A stretch of DNA of 64,000 nucleotides from positions 2,395,264 to 2,459,263 of the forward strand of contig NZ_JAIFZO010000002.1 in the NCBI RefSeq assembly GCF_026341275.1, read 5' to 3'. A program made the position numbers and the translations under genes. The notes beneath the pieces were generated by a model, which did no database searches, was not told the origin of the DNA, and was given only the letters and a program-made list of their open reading frames with translations. The first letter of the stretch is position 1; the number at the start of each line of letters is the position of its first letter. Positions 39,440 through 48,680 of the stretch are shown here, piece after piece. This stretch comes from Streptomyces ortus (GTDB taxonomy: Bacteria; Actinomycetota; Actinomycetes; Streptomycetales; Streptomycetaceae).

Positions 39440-40228
39440 GTGACATCGGCTGTAACCATTCCCAGGCACGGGGGCACTGGAGAGCGTACGGCCGTTGCCG
39501 CGCGGGCCCGGCAGGTCGTCAAGGCGTACGGGTCCGGTGAGACCCGGGTCGTCGCCCTGGACCACGTCGACGTGGACATCGCGCGGGGCCGCTTCACCGC
39601 GATCATGGGCCCCTCGGGGTCCGGCAAGTCCACCCTGATGCACTGCCTCGCCGGCCTCGACACCGTCTCCGCCGGAAAGATCTACCTGGACGAGACCGAG
39701 ATCACCGGGCTCAAGGACAAGAAGCTCACGCAGCTGCGCCGGGACCGGATCGGCTTCATCTTCCAGGCGTTCAACCTGCTGCCGACGCTGAGCGCCCTGG
39801 AGAACATCACCCTCCCGATGGACATCGCGGGCCGCAAGCCGGACAAGGCGTGGCTGGCCCAGGTCGTCGAGACGGTCGGGCTCGCCTCCCGGCTGAAGCA
39901 CCGGCCGAACCAGCTCTCCGGCGGCCAGCAGCAGCGCGTCGCCGTGGCCCGCGCCCTGGCCGCGCGGCCCGAGATCATCTTCGGTGACGAGCCGACCGGA
40001 AACCTCGACTCCCGCGCCGGCGCCGAGGTACTGGGCTTCCTGCGCCGCTCGGTGGACGAGCTCGGCCAGACCATCGTGATGGTCACGCACGACCCGGTCG
40101 CCGCCTCGTACGCGGACCGCGTGCTGTACCTGGCCGACGGCCGGATCGTCGACGAGATGCTCCGGCCGACCGCCGACGCCGTGCTCGACCGCATGAAGGA
40201 CTTCGACGCCCGGGGGCGCACGTCATGA
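39440..40228 (+). CDS. ABC transporter ATP-binding protein (MacB/LolD type)
   Basis: The 262-aa ATPase has Walker A MGPSGSGKST, Q-loop FQAFNLLPTLSALENITLP, the signature LSGGQQQRVAVARAL, Walker B IIFGDEPTGNLD and the H-loop VMVTHDP. This is the MacB/LolD/FtsE subgroup, which pairs with FtsX-like permeases. GTG at 39440 has GGAGA 6-7 bases upstream. The permease ATG overlaps its stop. Confidence 0.93.
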   Translation: MTSAVTIPRHGGTGERTAVAARARQVVKAYGSGETRVVALDHVDVDIARGRFTAIMGPSGSGKSTLMHCLAGLDTVSAGKIYLDETEITGLKDKKLTQLRRDRIGFIFQAFNLLPTLSALENITLPMDIAGRKPDKAWLAQVVETVGLASRLKHRPNQLSGGQQQRVAVARALAARPEIIFGDEPTGNLDSRAGAEVLGFLRRSVDELGQTIVMVTHDPVAASYADRVLYLADGRIVDEMLRPTADAVLDRMKDFDARGRTS

Positions 40229-42798
40229 CCGTCTTCAAGACCTCGATGCGCAACTTCTTCGCGCACAAGGGACGCATGGCCCTCTCGGCCGTCGCCGTCC
40301 TCCTCTCGGTGGCGTTCGTGTGCGGCACGCTCGTCTTCACCGACACCATGAACACGACCTTCGACAAGCTCTTCGCGACGACCTCGTCCGACGTCACGGT
40401 CTCGCCCAAGGCGGCCAAGGCCGACGACAGCCCGCAGAACGGCAAGCCGGAATCGCTGCCCGCCTCGGCCGTCGAGCGGACGAGCAAGGCGCAAGGCGTC
40501 AAGTCCGCCGAGGGCGCGGTCAGTTCGATGAACGTGACCGTCGTCGACAGCGACAACAAGAACATGGGGTCCAGCACCGGCGCCCCGACCATCGCGGGCA
40601 ACTGGACGAAGAACGACCTGCGGTCGATGGAGATCACCTCCGGGCACGCCCCGCGCGGCCCCACCGAGGTGATGGTCGACGCCGACACCGCGGACAAGCA
40701 CCACCTCAAGATGGGCGACGAGCTGCGCACCATAGCCGTCACCGGTGACTTCAAGGCGAAGATCGTCGGTATCGCCACCTTCAAGATCACCAATCCCGGT
40801 GCCGCCGTGGTCTACTACGACACCGCCACCGCACAGCGCGAACTGCTCGGCTCCACCGGCCGCTTCACCCAGATCAACGTCACGGCCGCCACCGGGGTGA
40901 CCGACACCCAGCTCAAGCAGAACGTGACCGCGCAGCTCACCGCCGCCGGCGGGACGTACAAGATCCAGACGCAGAAGGAGTTCTCGGACGAGAGCCGCGA
41001 AGGCATCGGCGAGTTCATGAACGTCATCAAGTACGCCATGCTCGGCTTCGCCGGAATCGCCTTCCTCGTCGGCATCTTCCTCATCATCAACACCTTCTCG
41101 ATGCTGGTCGCCCAGCGCACCCGGGAGATCGGCCTGATGCGGGCCATCGGCTCCTCCCGCAAGCAGGTCAACCGGTCCGTGCTCATCGAGGCGCTGTTCC
41201 TCGGCGTCGTGGGCTCGATCCTGGGCGTCGCGGCCGGTGTCGGCATCGCCGTCGGCCTCATGAAGCTCATGTCGATGGCCGGAATGAACCTCTCCACCGC
41301 CGACCTGACGGTCAAGGCCGCCACCCCGGTCATCGGCCTGGTCCTCGGTGTCGTCGTCACCGTCCTCGCCGCCTACCTGCCCGCCCGCCGGGCCGGCAAG
41401 GTCTCCCCGATGGCCGCGCTGCGCGACGCCGGTACACCGGCCGACGGCAAGGCCGGCTGGATCCGCGGGCTGATCGGCCTGCTCCTCACGGGCAGCGGCG
41501 TCGCCGCCCTCTTCACGGCGGCCGGCGCGGACAAGGCGAGCGACGGCGCGTCGATGCTGGGCATCGGTGTGGTGCTCTCACTGATCGGGTTCGTCATCAT
41601 CGGCCCGCTGCTCGCGGGCGGTGTGGTCCGGACCCTCAGCGCCGTCCTGCTGCGCGGCTTCGGCCCGGTCGGCCGCCTGGCGGAACGGAACGCGCTGCGC
41701 AACCCGCGCCGCACCGGCGCCACCGGAGCAGCCCTGATGATCGGCCTCGCGCTGGTCGCCTGCCTCTCCGTGGTCGGCTCCTCGATGGTCGCCTCCGCGA
41801 CGGAGGAACTCGACAAGTCGGTCGGCACGGACTTCATCATCCAGGGCAACCAGCGGATCGTCCCGCAGGCCCAGAAGGCCATCGAGGACACCCCCGGCCT
41901 GGAGCACGTCACCAGCTACAAGATCGTCGAGGCGAAGCTGACCGCGCCCGACGGGAAGACCGAGGACACCGACGTCACGGCCGCGGACCCGACGTACGCC
42001 AGTGACCTGCGCCGCGAGACGGTCTCCGGCGACCTGGCGGCGGCGTACGGGAAGAACGCGATGTCGGTCGGCTCCCTCTACGCCAAGAAGCACGGCGTGC
42101 GGGTCGGCGACACGATGACCGTCGCCTTCAAGGGCGGACAGAGCGCGAAGCTGAAGGTCGCCGCGATCACGGACGACGACACGGCCCTCGACAAGGGCTC
42201 GCGCTACCTGAACATCACCACGCTGAAGCAGTACGTCCCGGCCGACAGGATGCCGCCGAACGACATGATGTTCGCCACCGCCGAGGACGGCCAGGAGAAG
42301 ACGGCGTACGCGTCGCTGAAGAAGTCCCTGGACGCGTACCCGCAATACCAGGTCCGCGACCAGACCGACTACAAGCAGCAGCTCAAGGACCAGATCGGCC
42401 AGCTCCTGAACATGGTCTACGGCCTGCTGGCCCTCGCGATCGTCGTGGCCGTCCTGGGCGTCGTGAACACGCTGGCCCTCTCGGTGGTCGAGCGGACCCG
42501 CGAGATCGGCCTGATGCGCGCCATCGGTCTCTCCCGCCGCCAGCTGCGCCGCATGATCCGCCTGGAGTCGGTCGTCATCGCCCTCTTCGGAGCGCTGCTC
42601 GGCCTCGGTCTGGGCATGGGCTGGGGCGCCACCGCCCAGCAGCTCCTCGCCCTGGAGGGCCTGAAGGTCCTCGACATCCCCTGGCCGACGATCATCGGAG
42701 TCTTCATCGGCTCGGCGTTCGTGGGACTGTTCGCGGCACTGGTGCCGGCGTTCCGGGCGGGGCGGATGAACGTCCTCAACGCGATCGCGACGGATTAG
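40225..42798 (+). CDS. ABC transporter permease, FtsX/MacB family
   Basis: The 857-aa product has an N-terminal span, a MacB-type periplasmic-core-like domain, three central spans (including LVAQRTREIGLMRAIGSSRKQV), a second extracytoplasmic domain, and C-terminal spans with the repeated FtsX motif VERTREIGLMRAIGLSRRQL. It is a fused double FtsX unit, common in actinobacteria. It likely exports a drug, lipid or peptide with the upstream ATPase. A 50-bp palindrome follows. Confidence 0.92.
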   Translation: MTVFKTSMRNFFAHKGRMALSAVAVLLSVAFVCGTLVFTDTMNTTFDKLFATTSSDVTVSPKAAKADDSPQNGKPESLPASAVERTSKAQGVKSAEGAVSSMNVTVVDSDNKNMGSSTGAPTIAGNWTKNDLRSMEITSGHAPRGPTEVMVDADTADKHHLKMGDELRTIAVTGDFKAKIVGIATFKITNPGAAVVYYDTATAQRELLGSTGRFTQINVTAATGVTDTQLKQNVTAQLTAAGGTYKIQTQKEFSDESREGIGEFMNVIKYAMLGFAGIAFLVGIFLIINTFSMLVAQRTREIGLMRAIGSSRKQVNRSVLIEALFLGVVGSILGVAAGVGIAVGLMKLMSMAGMNLSTADLTVKAATPVIGLVLGVVVTVLAAYLPARRAGKVSPMAALRDAGTPADGKAGWIRGLIGLLLTGSGVAALFTAAGADKASDGASMLGIGVVLSLIGFVIIGPLLAGGVVRTLSAVLLRGFGPVGRLAERNALRNPRRTGATGAALMIGLALVACLSVVGSSMVASATEELDKSVGTDFIIQGNQRIVPQAQKAIEDTPGLEHVTSYKIVEAKLTAPDGKTEDTDVTAADPTYASDLRRETVSGDLAAAYGKNAMSVGSLYAKKHGVRVGDTMTVAFKGGQSAKLKVAAITDDDTALDKGSRYLNITTLKQYVPADRMPPNDMMFATAEDGQEKTAYASLKKSLDAYPQYQVRDQTDYKQQLKDQIGQLLNMVYGLLALAIVVAVLGVVNTLALSVVERTREIGLMRAIGLSRRQLRRMIRLESVVIALFGALLGLGLGMGWGATAQQLLALEGLKVLDIPWPTIIGVFIGSAFVGLFAALVPAFRAGRMNVLNAIATD

Positions 42799-42818
42799 CC
42801 GCTGCGGGCCCAAAGGAC

Positions 42819-42868
42819 TGCGCAGTTCCCCGCGCCCCTAGGTACCTAGGGGCGCGGGGAACTGCGCA
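42819..42868. terminator. Perfect 50-bp palindrome made of two inverted family A repeats
   Basis: TGCGCAGTTCCCCGCGCC and CCTA (42819-42840) pair perfectly with 42847-42868 through a GGTACC centre that is itself palindromic. It lies 20 bases after the permease stop and probably acts as a terminator. It shows the repeat seen singly elsewhere in a head-to-head form. Confidence 0.85.
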
Positions 42869-43126
42869 AAGGGGGCGAGGGGGCGTAGCCCCCATGCGTG
42901 GACGATGGGGGTCCCCCCGGTCGAGCGAAGCCGAGAGTGGGGGAGGGCAGGGGCGGCGGGGGCGTGGAAGGGTCCGCTGTCCACAGGCGCGGGCGGCAAG
43001 GACCAAGGCGTCGTACCCTGGACACCCCCGGCCTGCAAGACGTCGGCGACCCTGCGCTGCTCCGCCTCCATCCCCCTCCTCCACCCTTCCTCCCCCCCTG
43101 GGCAGCTCCTCGGACGGAAACCCTTC
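42869..43126. other. Gene-free spacer upstream of mfd
   Basis: Contains a GGGGGCGTAGCCCCC hairpin (about 42881-42895) and GGTCCCCCCGGTCG/CCGAGAGTGGGGGA complementary stretches (42909-42945). The open frame through it is in phase with mfd but has low-complexity content. A promoter was not recognised. Confidence 0.5.
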
Positions 43127-46100
43127 ATGAGCCTGCACGGTCTGCTCGACGCCGTCGTCAAGGACGCCGCCCTCACCGAAGCGGTGAAGGCCGCCGGCGA
43201 CGGCAACCGCATGCACGTGGACCTGGTCGGCCCCCCCGCCGCCAGGCCCTTCGCGGTGGCGGCCCTGGCCAGGGAGGCCGGCCGCACGGTCCTCGCGGTC
43301 ACCGCCACCGGCCGCGAGGCCGAGGACCTGGCGGCGGCGCTGCGCTCCCTGCTGCCCGCCGACACCGTCGTCGAGTACCCGTCCTGGGAGACGCTGCCGC
43401 ACGAGCGGCTCTCCCCCCGCAGCGACACGGTCGGCCGCAGGATCGCCGTCCTGCGCAGGCTCGCCCACCCCCGCCCCGACGACCCGGAGACCGGCCCCGT
43501 CTCCGTGGTGGTCGCCCCCGTGCGCTCGGTCCTCCAGCCCCAGGTCAAGGGCCTGGGCGACCTGGAGCCCGTCGCCCTGCGGACCGGCCAGAGCGCCGAC
43601 CTCGGCGACATCGTGAAGGGCCTGGCGGCAGCGGCGTACGCCCGGGTGGAGCTGGTGGAGAAGCGCGGCGAGTTCGCCGTACGCGGCGGGATCCTGGACG
43701 TCTTCCCGCCCACCGAGGAGCATCCGCTGCGCGTGGAGTTCTGGGGCGACGACGTCGAGGAGATCCGCTACTTCAAGGTCGCCGACCAGCGGTCCCTCGA
43801 AGTCGCCGAGCACGGCCTGTGGGCGCCGCCCTGCCGCGAGCTGCTGCTCACCGACGACGTACGCGCCAAGGCGGCGGCGCTGGCGGAGGCCCACCCCGAG
43901 CTGGGCGAGCTGCTCGGCAAGATCGCCGAGGGCATCGCGGTCGAGGGCATGGAATCCCTCGCTCCGGTCCTCGTCGACGACATGGAGCTGCTGATCGACG
44001 TCCTGCCCAAGGGCTCCATGGCCCTCGTCTGCGACCCCGAGCGGGTGCGCACGCGTGCGGCGGACCTGGTGGCGACCTCGCAGGAGTTCCTGCAGGCGTC
44101 CTGGGCGGCGACCGCGGGCGGCGGCGAGGCCCCCATCGACGTGGACGCGGCGTCCCTGTGGTCCATCGCGGACGTCCGGGAGCGGGCGCGCGAGCTGGAC
44201 ATGATGTGGTGGTCGGTCTCGCAGTTCGCGGCGGACGAAGCACTGACGGAGACCTTCGCGGACCCCGCCGCCGGTGACGCGGACACGCTGAAGCTCGGAA
44301 TGCACGCGCCCGAGACCTACCGCGGCGACACCGCGAAGGCCCTCGCGGACACCAAGGGCTGGCTCGCGGACGGCTGGCGCACGGTGTTCGTCACCGAGGC
44401 GCACGGCCCGGCGGCCCGTACGGTCGAGGTGCTCGGCGGCGAGGGCATCGCGGCCCGCCTGGAGTCGGACCTCGGCGCGCTGGCCCCCTCGGTCGTGCAG
44501 GTGTCGTGCGGCTCGATCGACTACGGGTTCGTCGACCCGGCGCTCAGACTCGCCGTGCTCACCGAGACCGACCTCACCGGGCAGAAGGCGGCCGGCAAGG
44601 ACGGCGCCCGGATGCCGGCCCGCCGCAGGAAGAGCATCGACCCGCTGACGCTGGAGACGGGCGACTACATCGTCCACGAGCAGCACGGCGTCGGCCGCTA
44701 CATCGAGATGGTCCAGCGGACCGTGCAGGGCGCGACCCGCGAGTACCTGGTCGTCGAGTACGCGCCGGCCAAGCGCGGCCAGCCGGGCGACCGGCTGTAC
44801 ATCCCCACGGACCAGCTGGAACAGATCACCAAGTACGTCGGCGGCGAGGCCCCGACCATGCACCGCCTCGGCGGCGCCGACTGGACGAAGACCAAGGCGC
44901 GCGCCAAGAAGGCCGTCAAGGAGATCGCGGCGGACCTGATCAGGCTGTACTCGGCCCGGATGGCCGCCCCCGGGCACGCCTTCGGCGCCGACACGCCGTG
45001 GCAGCGCGAGCTGGAGGACGCGTTCCCCTACACCGAGACGCCCGACCAGCTGACCACCATCGCCGAGGTCAAGGACGACATGGAGAAGACGGTCCCGATG
45101 GACCGGCTGATCTGCGGCGACGTCGGTTACGGCAAGACGGAGATCGCGGTCCGCGCGGCCTTCAAGGCGGTCCAGGACGGCAAGCAGGTCGCCGTCCTGG
45201 TGCCCACGACCCTGCTGGTGCAGCAGCACTTCGGGACGTTCGGCGAGCGCTACTCGCAGTTCCCCGTCAACGTACGGGCCCTGTCGCGCTTCCAGTCCGA
45301 CACGGAGTCGAAGGCGACCCTGGAGGGGCTGCGGGAGGGCTCGGTGGACGTCGTCATCGGCACCCACCGCCTGTTCTCCGCGGAGACGAAGTTCAAGGAC
45401 CTGGGCCTCGTCATCGTCGACGAGGAACAGCGCTTCGGCGTCGAGCACAAGGAGCAGCTGAAGAAGCTGCGCGCGAACGTGGACGTCCTGACCATGTCCG
45501 CGACCCCGATCCCGCGCACCCTGGAGATGGCGGTGACGGGCATCCGCGAGATGTCCACGATCACCACCCCGCCGGAGGAGCGGCACCCGGTCCTGACCTT
45601 CGTCGGCCCCTACGAGGAGAAGCAGATCGGCGCGGCGGTCCGCAGGGAGCTGCTGCGGGAGGGCCAGGTCTTCTACATCCACAACCGCGTCGAGTCGATC
45701 GACCGGGCCGCGGCCCGGCTGCGCGAGATCGTGCCGGAGGCGCGGATCGCGACGGCCCACGGCCAGATGACCGAACAGGCCCTGGAGCAGGTCGTCGTCG
45801 ACTTCTGGGAGAAGAAGTTCGACGTCCTCGTCTCCACGACCATCGTCGAGTCGGGCATCGACATCTCGAACGCGAACACGCTCATCGTCGAGCGCGGCGA
45901 CAACTTCGGCCTCTCGCAACTGCACCAGCTGCGCGGCCGGGTGGGCCGTGGCCGCGAGCGCGGTTACGCCTACTTCCTCTACCCGCCGGAGAAGCCGCTC
46001 ACGGAGACGGCCCACGAACGCCTCGCGACCATCGCCCAGCACACGGAGATGGGCGCGGGCATGTACGTGGCCATGAAGGACCTGGAGATCCGCGGCGCCG

Positions 46101-46687
46101 GAAACCTGCTGGGCGGCGAGCAGTCGGGCCACATCGCCGGAGTCGGCTTCGACCTGTACGTACGCATGGTGGGCGAGGCGGTCGCGGACTACCGCGCCTC
46201 CATGGACGGCGGCGTGGTGGAGGAGGCGCCCCTGGAGGTCAAGATCGAGCTCCCGGTCGACGCACACGTCCCGCACGACTACGCGCCGGGCGAGCGGCTG
46301 CGCCTGCAGGCCTACCGCGCGATCGCCTCGGTCAACTCCGAGGACGACATCAAGGCCGTACGCGAGGAACTCGTCGACCGTTACGGGAAGCTGCCCGAGC
46401 CGGTGGAGAACCTGCTTCTGGTGGCCGGACTGCGGATGCTCGCGCGCGCGTGCGGGGTCGGCGAGGTCGTCCTGCAGGGCAACAACATCCGCTTCGCACC
46501 GGCGGAGTTGCGGGAGTCGCAGGAACTACGGCTCCAGCGCCTGTACCCGGGCACCGTCATCAAGCCGTCCGCCCACCAGCTCCTGGTCCCGCGCCCGAAG
46601 ACGGCGAAGGTCGGCGGCAAGCCACTGGTCGGCCGGGAACTGCTGGGCTGGACGGGGGAGTTCCTCGCTTCGATCCTGGGCTCGTAA
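43127..46687 (+). CDS. mfd: Transcription-repair coupling factor Mfd
   Basis: Mfd removes RNA polymerase stalled at lesions and recruits the UvrABC repair system. The 1186-aa product has the UvrB-homologous N-terminal module, the RNA polymerase-interacting domain (GDYIVHEQHGVGRYIEMVQR), the RecG-like translocase with GDVGYGKTEIA (Walker A, about 664), VDEEQRFG (about 764) and SATPIPRTLEMA, and the TRG/C-terminal D7 regions (QLHQLRGRVGRG). The ATG at 43127 gives the family length; upstream in-frame sequence is spacer. Confidence 0.96.
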   Translation: MSLHGLLDAVVKDAALTEAVKAAGDGNRMHVDLVGPPAARPFAVAALAREAGRTVLAVTATGREAEDLAAALRSLLPADTVVEYPSWETLPHERLSPRSDTVGRRIAVLRRLAHPRPDDPETGPVSVVVAPVRSVLQPQVKGLGDLEPVALRTGQSADLGDIVKGLAAAAYARVELVEKRGEFAVRGGILDVFPPTEEHPLRVEFWGDDVEEIRYFKVADQRSLEVAEHGLWAPPCRELLLTDDVRAKAAALAEAHPELGELLGKIAEGIAVEGMESLAPVLVDDMELLIDVLPKGSMALVCDPERVRTRAADLVATSQEFLQASWAATAGGGEAPIDVDAASLWSIADVRERARELDMMWWSVSQFAADEALTETFADPAAGDADTLKLGMHAPETYRGDTAKALADTKGWLADGWRTVFVTEAHGPAARTVEVLGGEGIAARLESDLGALAPSVVQVSCGSIDYGFVDPALRLAVLTETDLTGQKAAGKDGARMPARRRKSIDPLTLETGDYIVHEQHGVGRYIEMVQRTVQGATREYLVVEYAPAKRGQPGDRLYIPTDQLEQITKYVGGEAPTMHRLGGADWTKTKARAKKAVKEIAADLIRLYSARMAAPGHAFGADTPWQRELEDAFPYTETPDQLTTIAEVKDDMEKTVPMDRLICGDVGYGKTEIAVRAAFKAVQDGKQVAVLVPTTLLVQQHFGTFGERYSQFPVNVRALSRFQSDTESKATLEGLREGSVDVVIGTHRLFSAETKFKDLGLVIVDEEQRFGVEHKEQLKKLRANVDVLTMSATPIPRTLEMAVTGIREMSTITTPPEERHPVLTFVGPYEEKQIGAAVRRELLREGQVFYIHNRVESIDRAAARLREIVPEARIATAHGQMTEQALEQVVVDFWEKKFDVLVSTTIVESGIDISNANTLIVERGDNFGLSQLHQLRGRVGRGRERGYAYFLYPPEKPLTETAHERLATIAQHTEMGAGMYVAMKDLEIRGAGNLLGGEQSGHIAGVGFDLYVRMVGEAVADYRASMDGGVVEEAPLEVKIELPVDAHVPHDYAPGERLRLQAYRAIASVNSEDDIKAVREELVDRYGKLPEPVENLLLVAGLRMLARACGVGEVVLQGNNIRFAPAELRESQELRLQRLYPGTVIKPSAHQLLVPRPKTAKVGGKPLVGRELLGWTGEFLASILGS

Positions 46688-46754
46688 GGCTCGTAGGGGG
46701 GGCGTGCGGTTCCGGTCGGGGAGGTGTGAGGGGCGCGATCCTGGACAGCCGGTC

Positions 46755-46794
46755 CCCGGGAGCCCGGGAGCCCGGGAGCCCGGGAGCCCGGGAG
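46755..46794. repeat. Five tandem copies of an 8-bp repeat
   Basis: CCCGGGAG is repeated five times exactly in the spacer between mfd and the HNH nuclease gene (46688-46982). The repeat count could vary by slippage. The rest of the spacer shows no gene. Confidence 0.85.
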
Positions 46795-46982
46795 TCGGGG
46801 GTGCCTCGTCGGGGGCCGAGGGTGTCTCACCACCCTTGGTGCGCCGGTGCGCGCCACTTGCCCATCAAGGACACCATAAGTACCTTTCGCGCCGTTCTCT
46901 CCCAATCCCCGGACCAGTACGGTGAGATGACGGAAGACCGCTCCCTCGGGGCGGGCAGGGCACGTAGGAAGAAGGAGCGCCC

Positions 46983-47699
46983 GTGACGTTCTGGACCAGG
47001 ACCGCAGGCGCCGCGGCCCTGCTGGTCGCCGCGACCGGCTGCACCGCGGAGACGACCGGTGCCGCCGGCCCCCAGCAGCCGGCCGGCGCGGGCGGAGCCG
47101 CCCTCACCGCGGTCGACTCACTGACCGTCAAGGGCAGGGCACCCAAGACGGGGTACGACCGGGACAAGTTCGGCACCGCCTGGGCCGACACCGACTCGAA
47201 CGGCTGCGACACCCGCGACGACATCCTCAAACGGGACCTGAAGGAGGTGAAGTTCAGCGACGGCGACTGCAGCGTGAAGTCGGGGACGCTCGATCCCGAC
47301 CCGTACACCGACAAGGACGTCACCTTCGTGCGCGGCGGGCGCAGCGAGGTCGACATAGACCATCTCGTCGCCCTGTCGGACGCCTGGCAGAAGGGCGCCG
47401 GGAAATGGGACCCCAGTAAGCGGATAGCTCTGGCCAACGATCCGTTGAACCTCCTCGCCGTCGACGCCGGGCGCAACCGCAGCAAGGGGGACGGCGACAC
47501 CGCGACCTGGCTCCCGCCGCACAAGGCGTACCGCTGCACGTACGTGGCCGGGCAGGTGGCCGTGAAGAAGAAGTACGAGCTGTGGGTCACCGAGGCGGAG
47601 AAGGCCGCGATGAAGAAGGTGCTGTCCGCCTGCCCGGGGCAGAAGCTCCCCACGGGCGGTACGTCGACGCAGGCGCCGAGCCGGTTCCACGCCGACTGA
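46983..47699 (+). CDS. Secreted HNH (DUF1524-type) nuclease lipoprotein
   Basis: The 238-aa product has a signal peptide ending in a lipobox (LLVAATGC), then a globular domain with DIDHLVALSDAW (catalytic/metal His 127) and NDPLNLLAVDAGRNRSKGDG, the HNH/DUF1524 pattern of secreted nucleases. It probably degrades extracellular DNA for nutrients or phosphate; GTG at 46983 has AAGGAG about 6 bases upstream. Its 3' end lies in a 24-bp tandem repeat. Confidence 0.82.
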   Translation: MTFWTRTAGAAALLVAATGCTAETTGAAGPQQPAGAGGAALTAVDSLTVKGRAPKTGYDRDKFGTAWADTDSNGCDTRDDILKRDLKEVKFSDGDCSVKSGTLDPDPYTDKDVTFVRGGRSEVDIDHLVALSDAWQKGAGKWDPSKRIALANDPLNLLAVDAGRNRSKGDGDTATWLPPHKAYRCTYVAGQVAVKKKYELWVTEAEKAAMKKVLSACPGQKLPTGGTSTQAPSRFHAD

Positions 47700-47725
47700 C
47701 GGAGCCGGTTCCACACCGACTGACG
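47678..47725. repeat. 24-bp tandem duplication at the end of the HNH gene
   Basis: GAGCCGGTTCCACGCCGACT and TGACG... is repeated at 47702-47725 with one change (ACGCC to ACACC). The first copy contains the stop codon, the second a duplicated TGA at 47721. Confidence 0.8.
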
Positions 47726-47824
47726 GAGGCGTTCCGGCAGGTCTCCGGGCGGGGCTCGTGCCAGGCGGCTCCGTGCCGGAAAACCCGTTTCGGCAACGCC
47801 GGTTCGGTGCCTACCGTGTCCGGC

Positions 47825-48586
47825 ATGGTGCTGACAATCGCGAGCCTCGCCGAGCGTCCGGAGATGTACGACGCGGTGACGGGGATGGCCGACACCTGGC
47901 CCGAGTTCATCCGCAACGACCTCGTCGGCAACGCGCACTACGGCCGGATCGCCGTGGAACTGCCGGAGTACGTGCTGTTCGCCGAGGACGGGAGCGGCGA
48001 GGTGGTCGCGCACGCCTACAGCGTGCCGTTCGCCCTCGGCGACGAAGGGCCGGACGGGGCCGAAGGGCCGGGCGCGTTGCCGTCCCGGGGCTGGGACGAG
48101 GTGCTGGCGGGGGCGTTCGGGGATCTGCGCCGGGGCGTCGCACCCGACACCGTGAGCGCCATCTCGATCGTCGTCGCCCCGCATGCCCAGGGCACCGGCC
48201 TGTCGGCGCGGATGCTCTCCGCGATGCGCGACAACGCCCGGGCCAAGGGATTCGGCGAGGTCGTCGCGCCGGTGCGGCCGAGCGCGAAGCATGTGGAGCC
48301 GTGGGCGGTGATGGAGGAGTACGCGTTCCGGACGCGTGAGGACGGGCTGCCGCACGACCCGTGGCTGCGGGTGCACGTCCGGGCGGGCGGGCGCATCGAG
48401 ACGGTGGCACCGGCGTCGATGACCGTCGCCGCGTCGCTGGACGAGTGGCGGGAGTGGACGGGGCTGCCGTTCGACAAGGAGGGCCAGGTCGAGGTGCCCG
48501 GCGCGCTGGTGCCGGTGCACTGCGAGCCGTCGCGCGGGTACGCGGTGTACGTCGAGCCCAACGTGTGGGTGCGGCACGCGCTTTGA
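47825..48586 (+). CDS. GNAT-superfamily-like acyltransferase
   Basis: The 253-aa product has a GNAT core: SAISIVVAPHAQGTGLSARMLSAM (acetyl-CoA loop as HAQGTGLS), then GFGEVVAPVRPSAKHVEPWAVMEEYAFR. The substrate is unknown. The ATG at 47825 lies 7 bases after a TACCGT that could be a -10, so the message may be leaderless. It converges on the lipoprotein gene at 48681. Confidence 0.75.
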   Translation: MVLTIASLAERPEMYDAVTGMADTWPEFIRNDLVGNAHYGRIAVELPEYVLFAEDGSGEVVAHAYSVPFALGDEGPDGAEGPGALPSRGWDEVLAGAFGDLRRGVAPDTVSAISIVVAPHAQGTGLSARMLSAMRDNARAKGFGEVVAPVRPSAKHVEPWAVMEEYAFRTREDGLPHDPWLRVHVRAGGRIETVAPASMTVAASLDEWREWTGLPFDKEGQVEVPGALVPVHCEPSRGYAVYVEPNVWVRHAL

Positions 48587-48680
48587 GGCGCACCCCGGCG
48601 AGGAGCCCCCGCCGGCGAGGCGCCCCCCTTGTGAGCGCGCCTCGCCGGGATCTCGCGTCGCCGGGATCTCGCGTCGCCCG

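Noticed and set aside
39204..39443. Small plus-strand frame before the ABC ATPase
   Set aside because: Low-complexity Arg/Gly product, no ribosome-binding site, and it crosses the TetR-type palindrome.
42776..46276. 1166-codon minus-strand open frame opposite mfd
   Set aside because: It mirrors mfd, lacks a ribosome-binding site, and its product is low-complexity Val/Leu/Arg/Gly.
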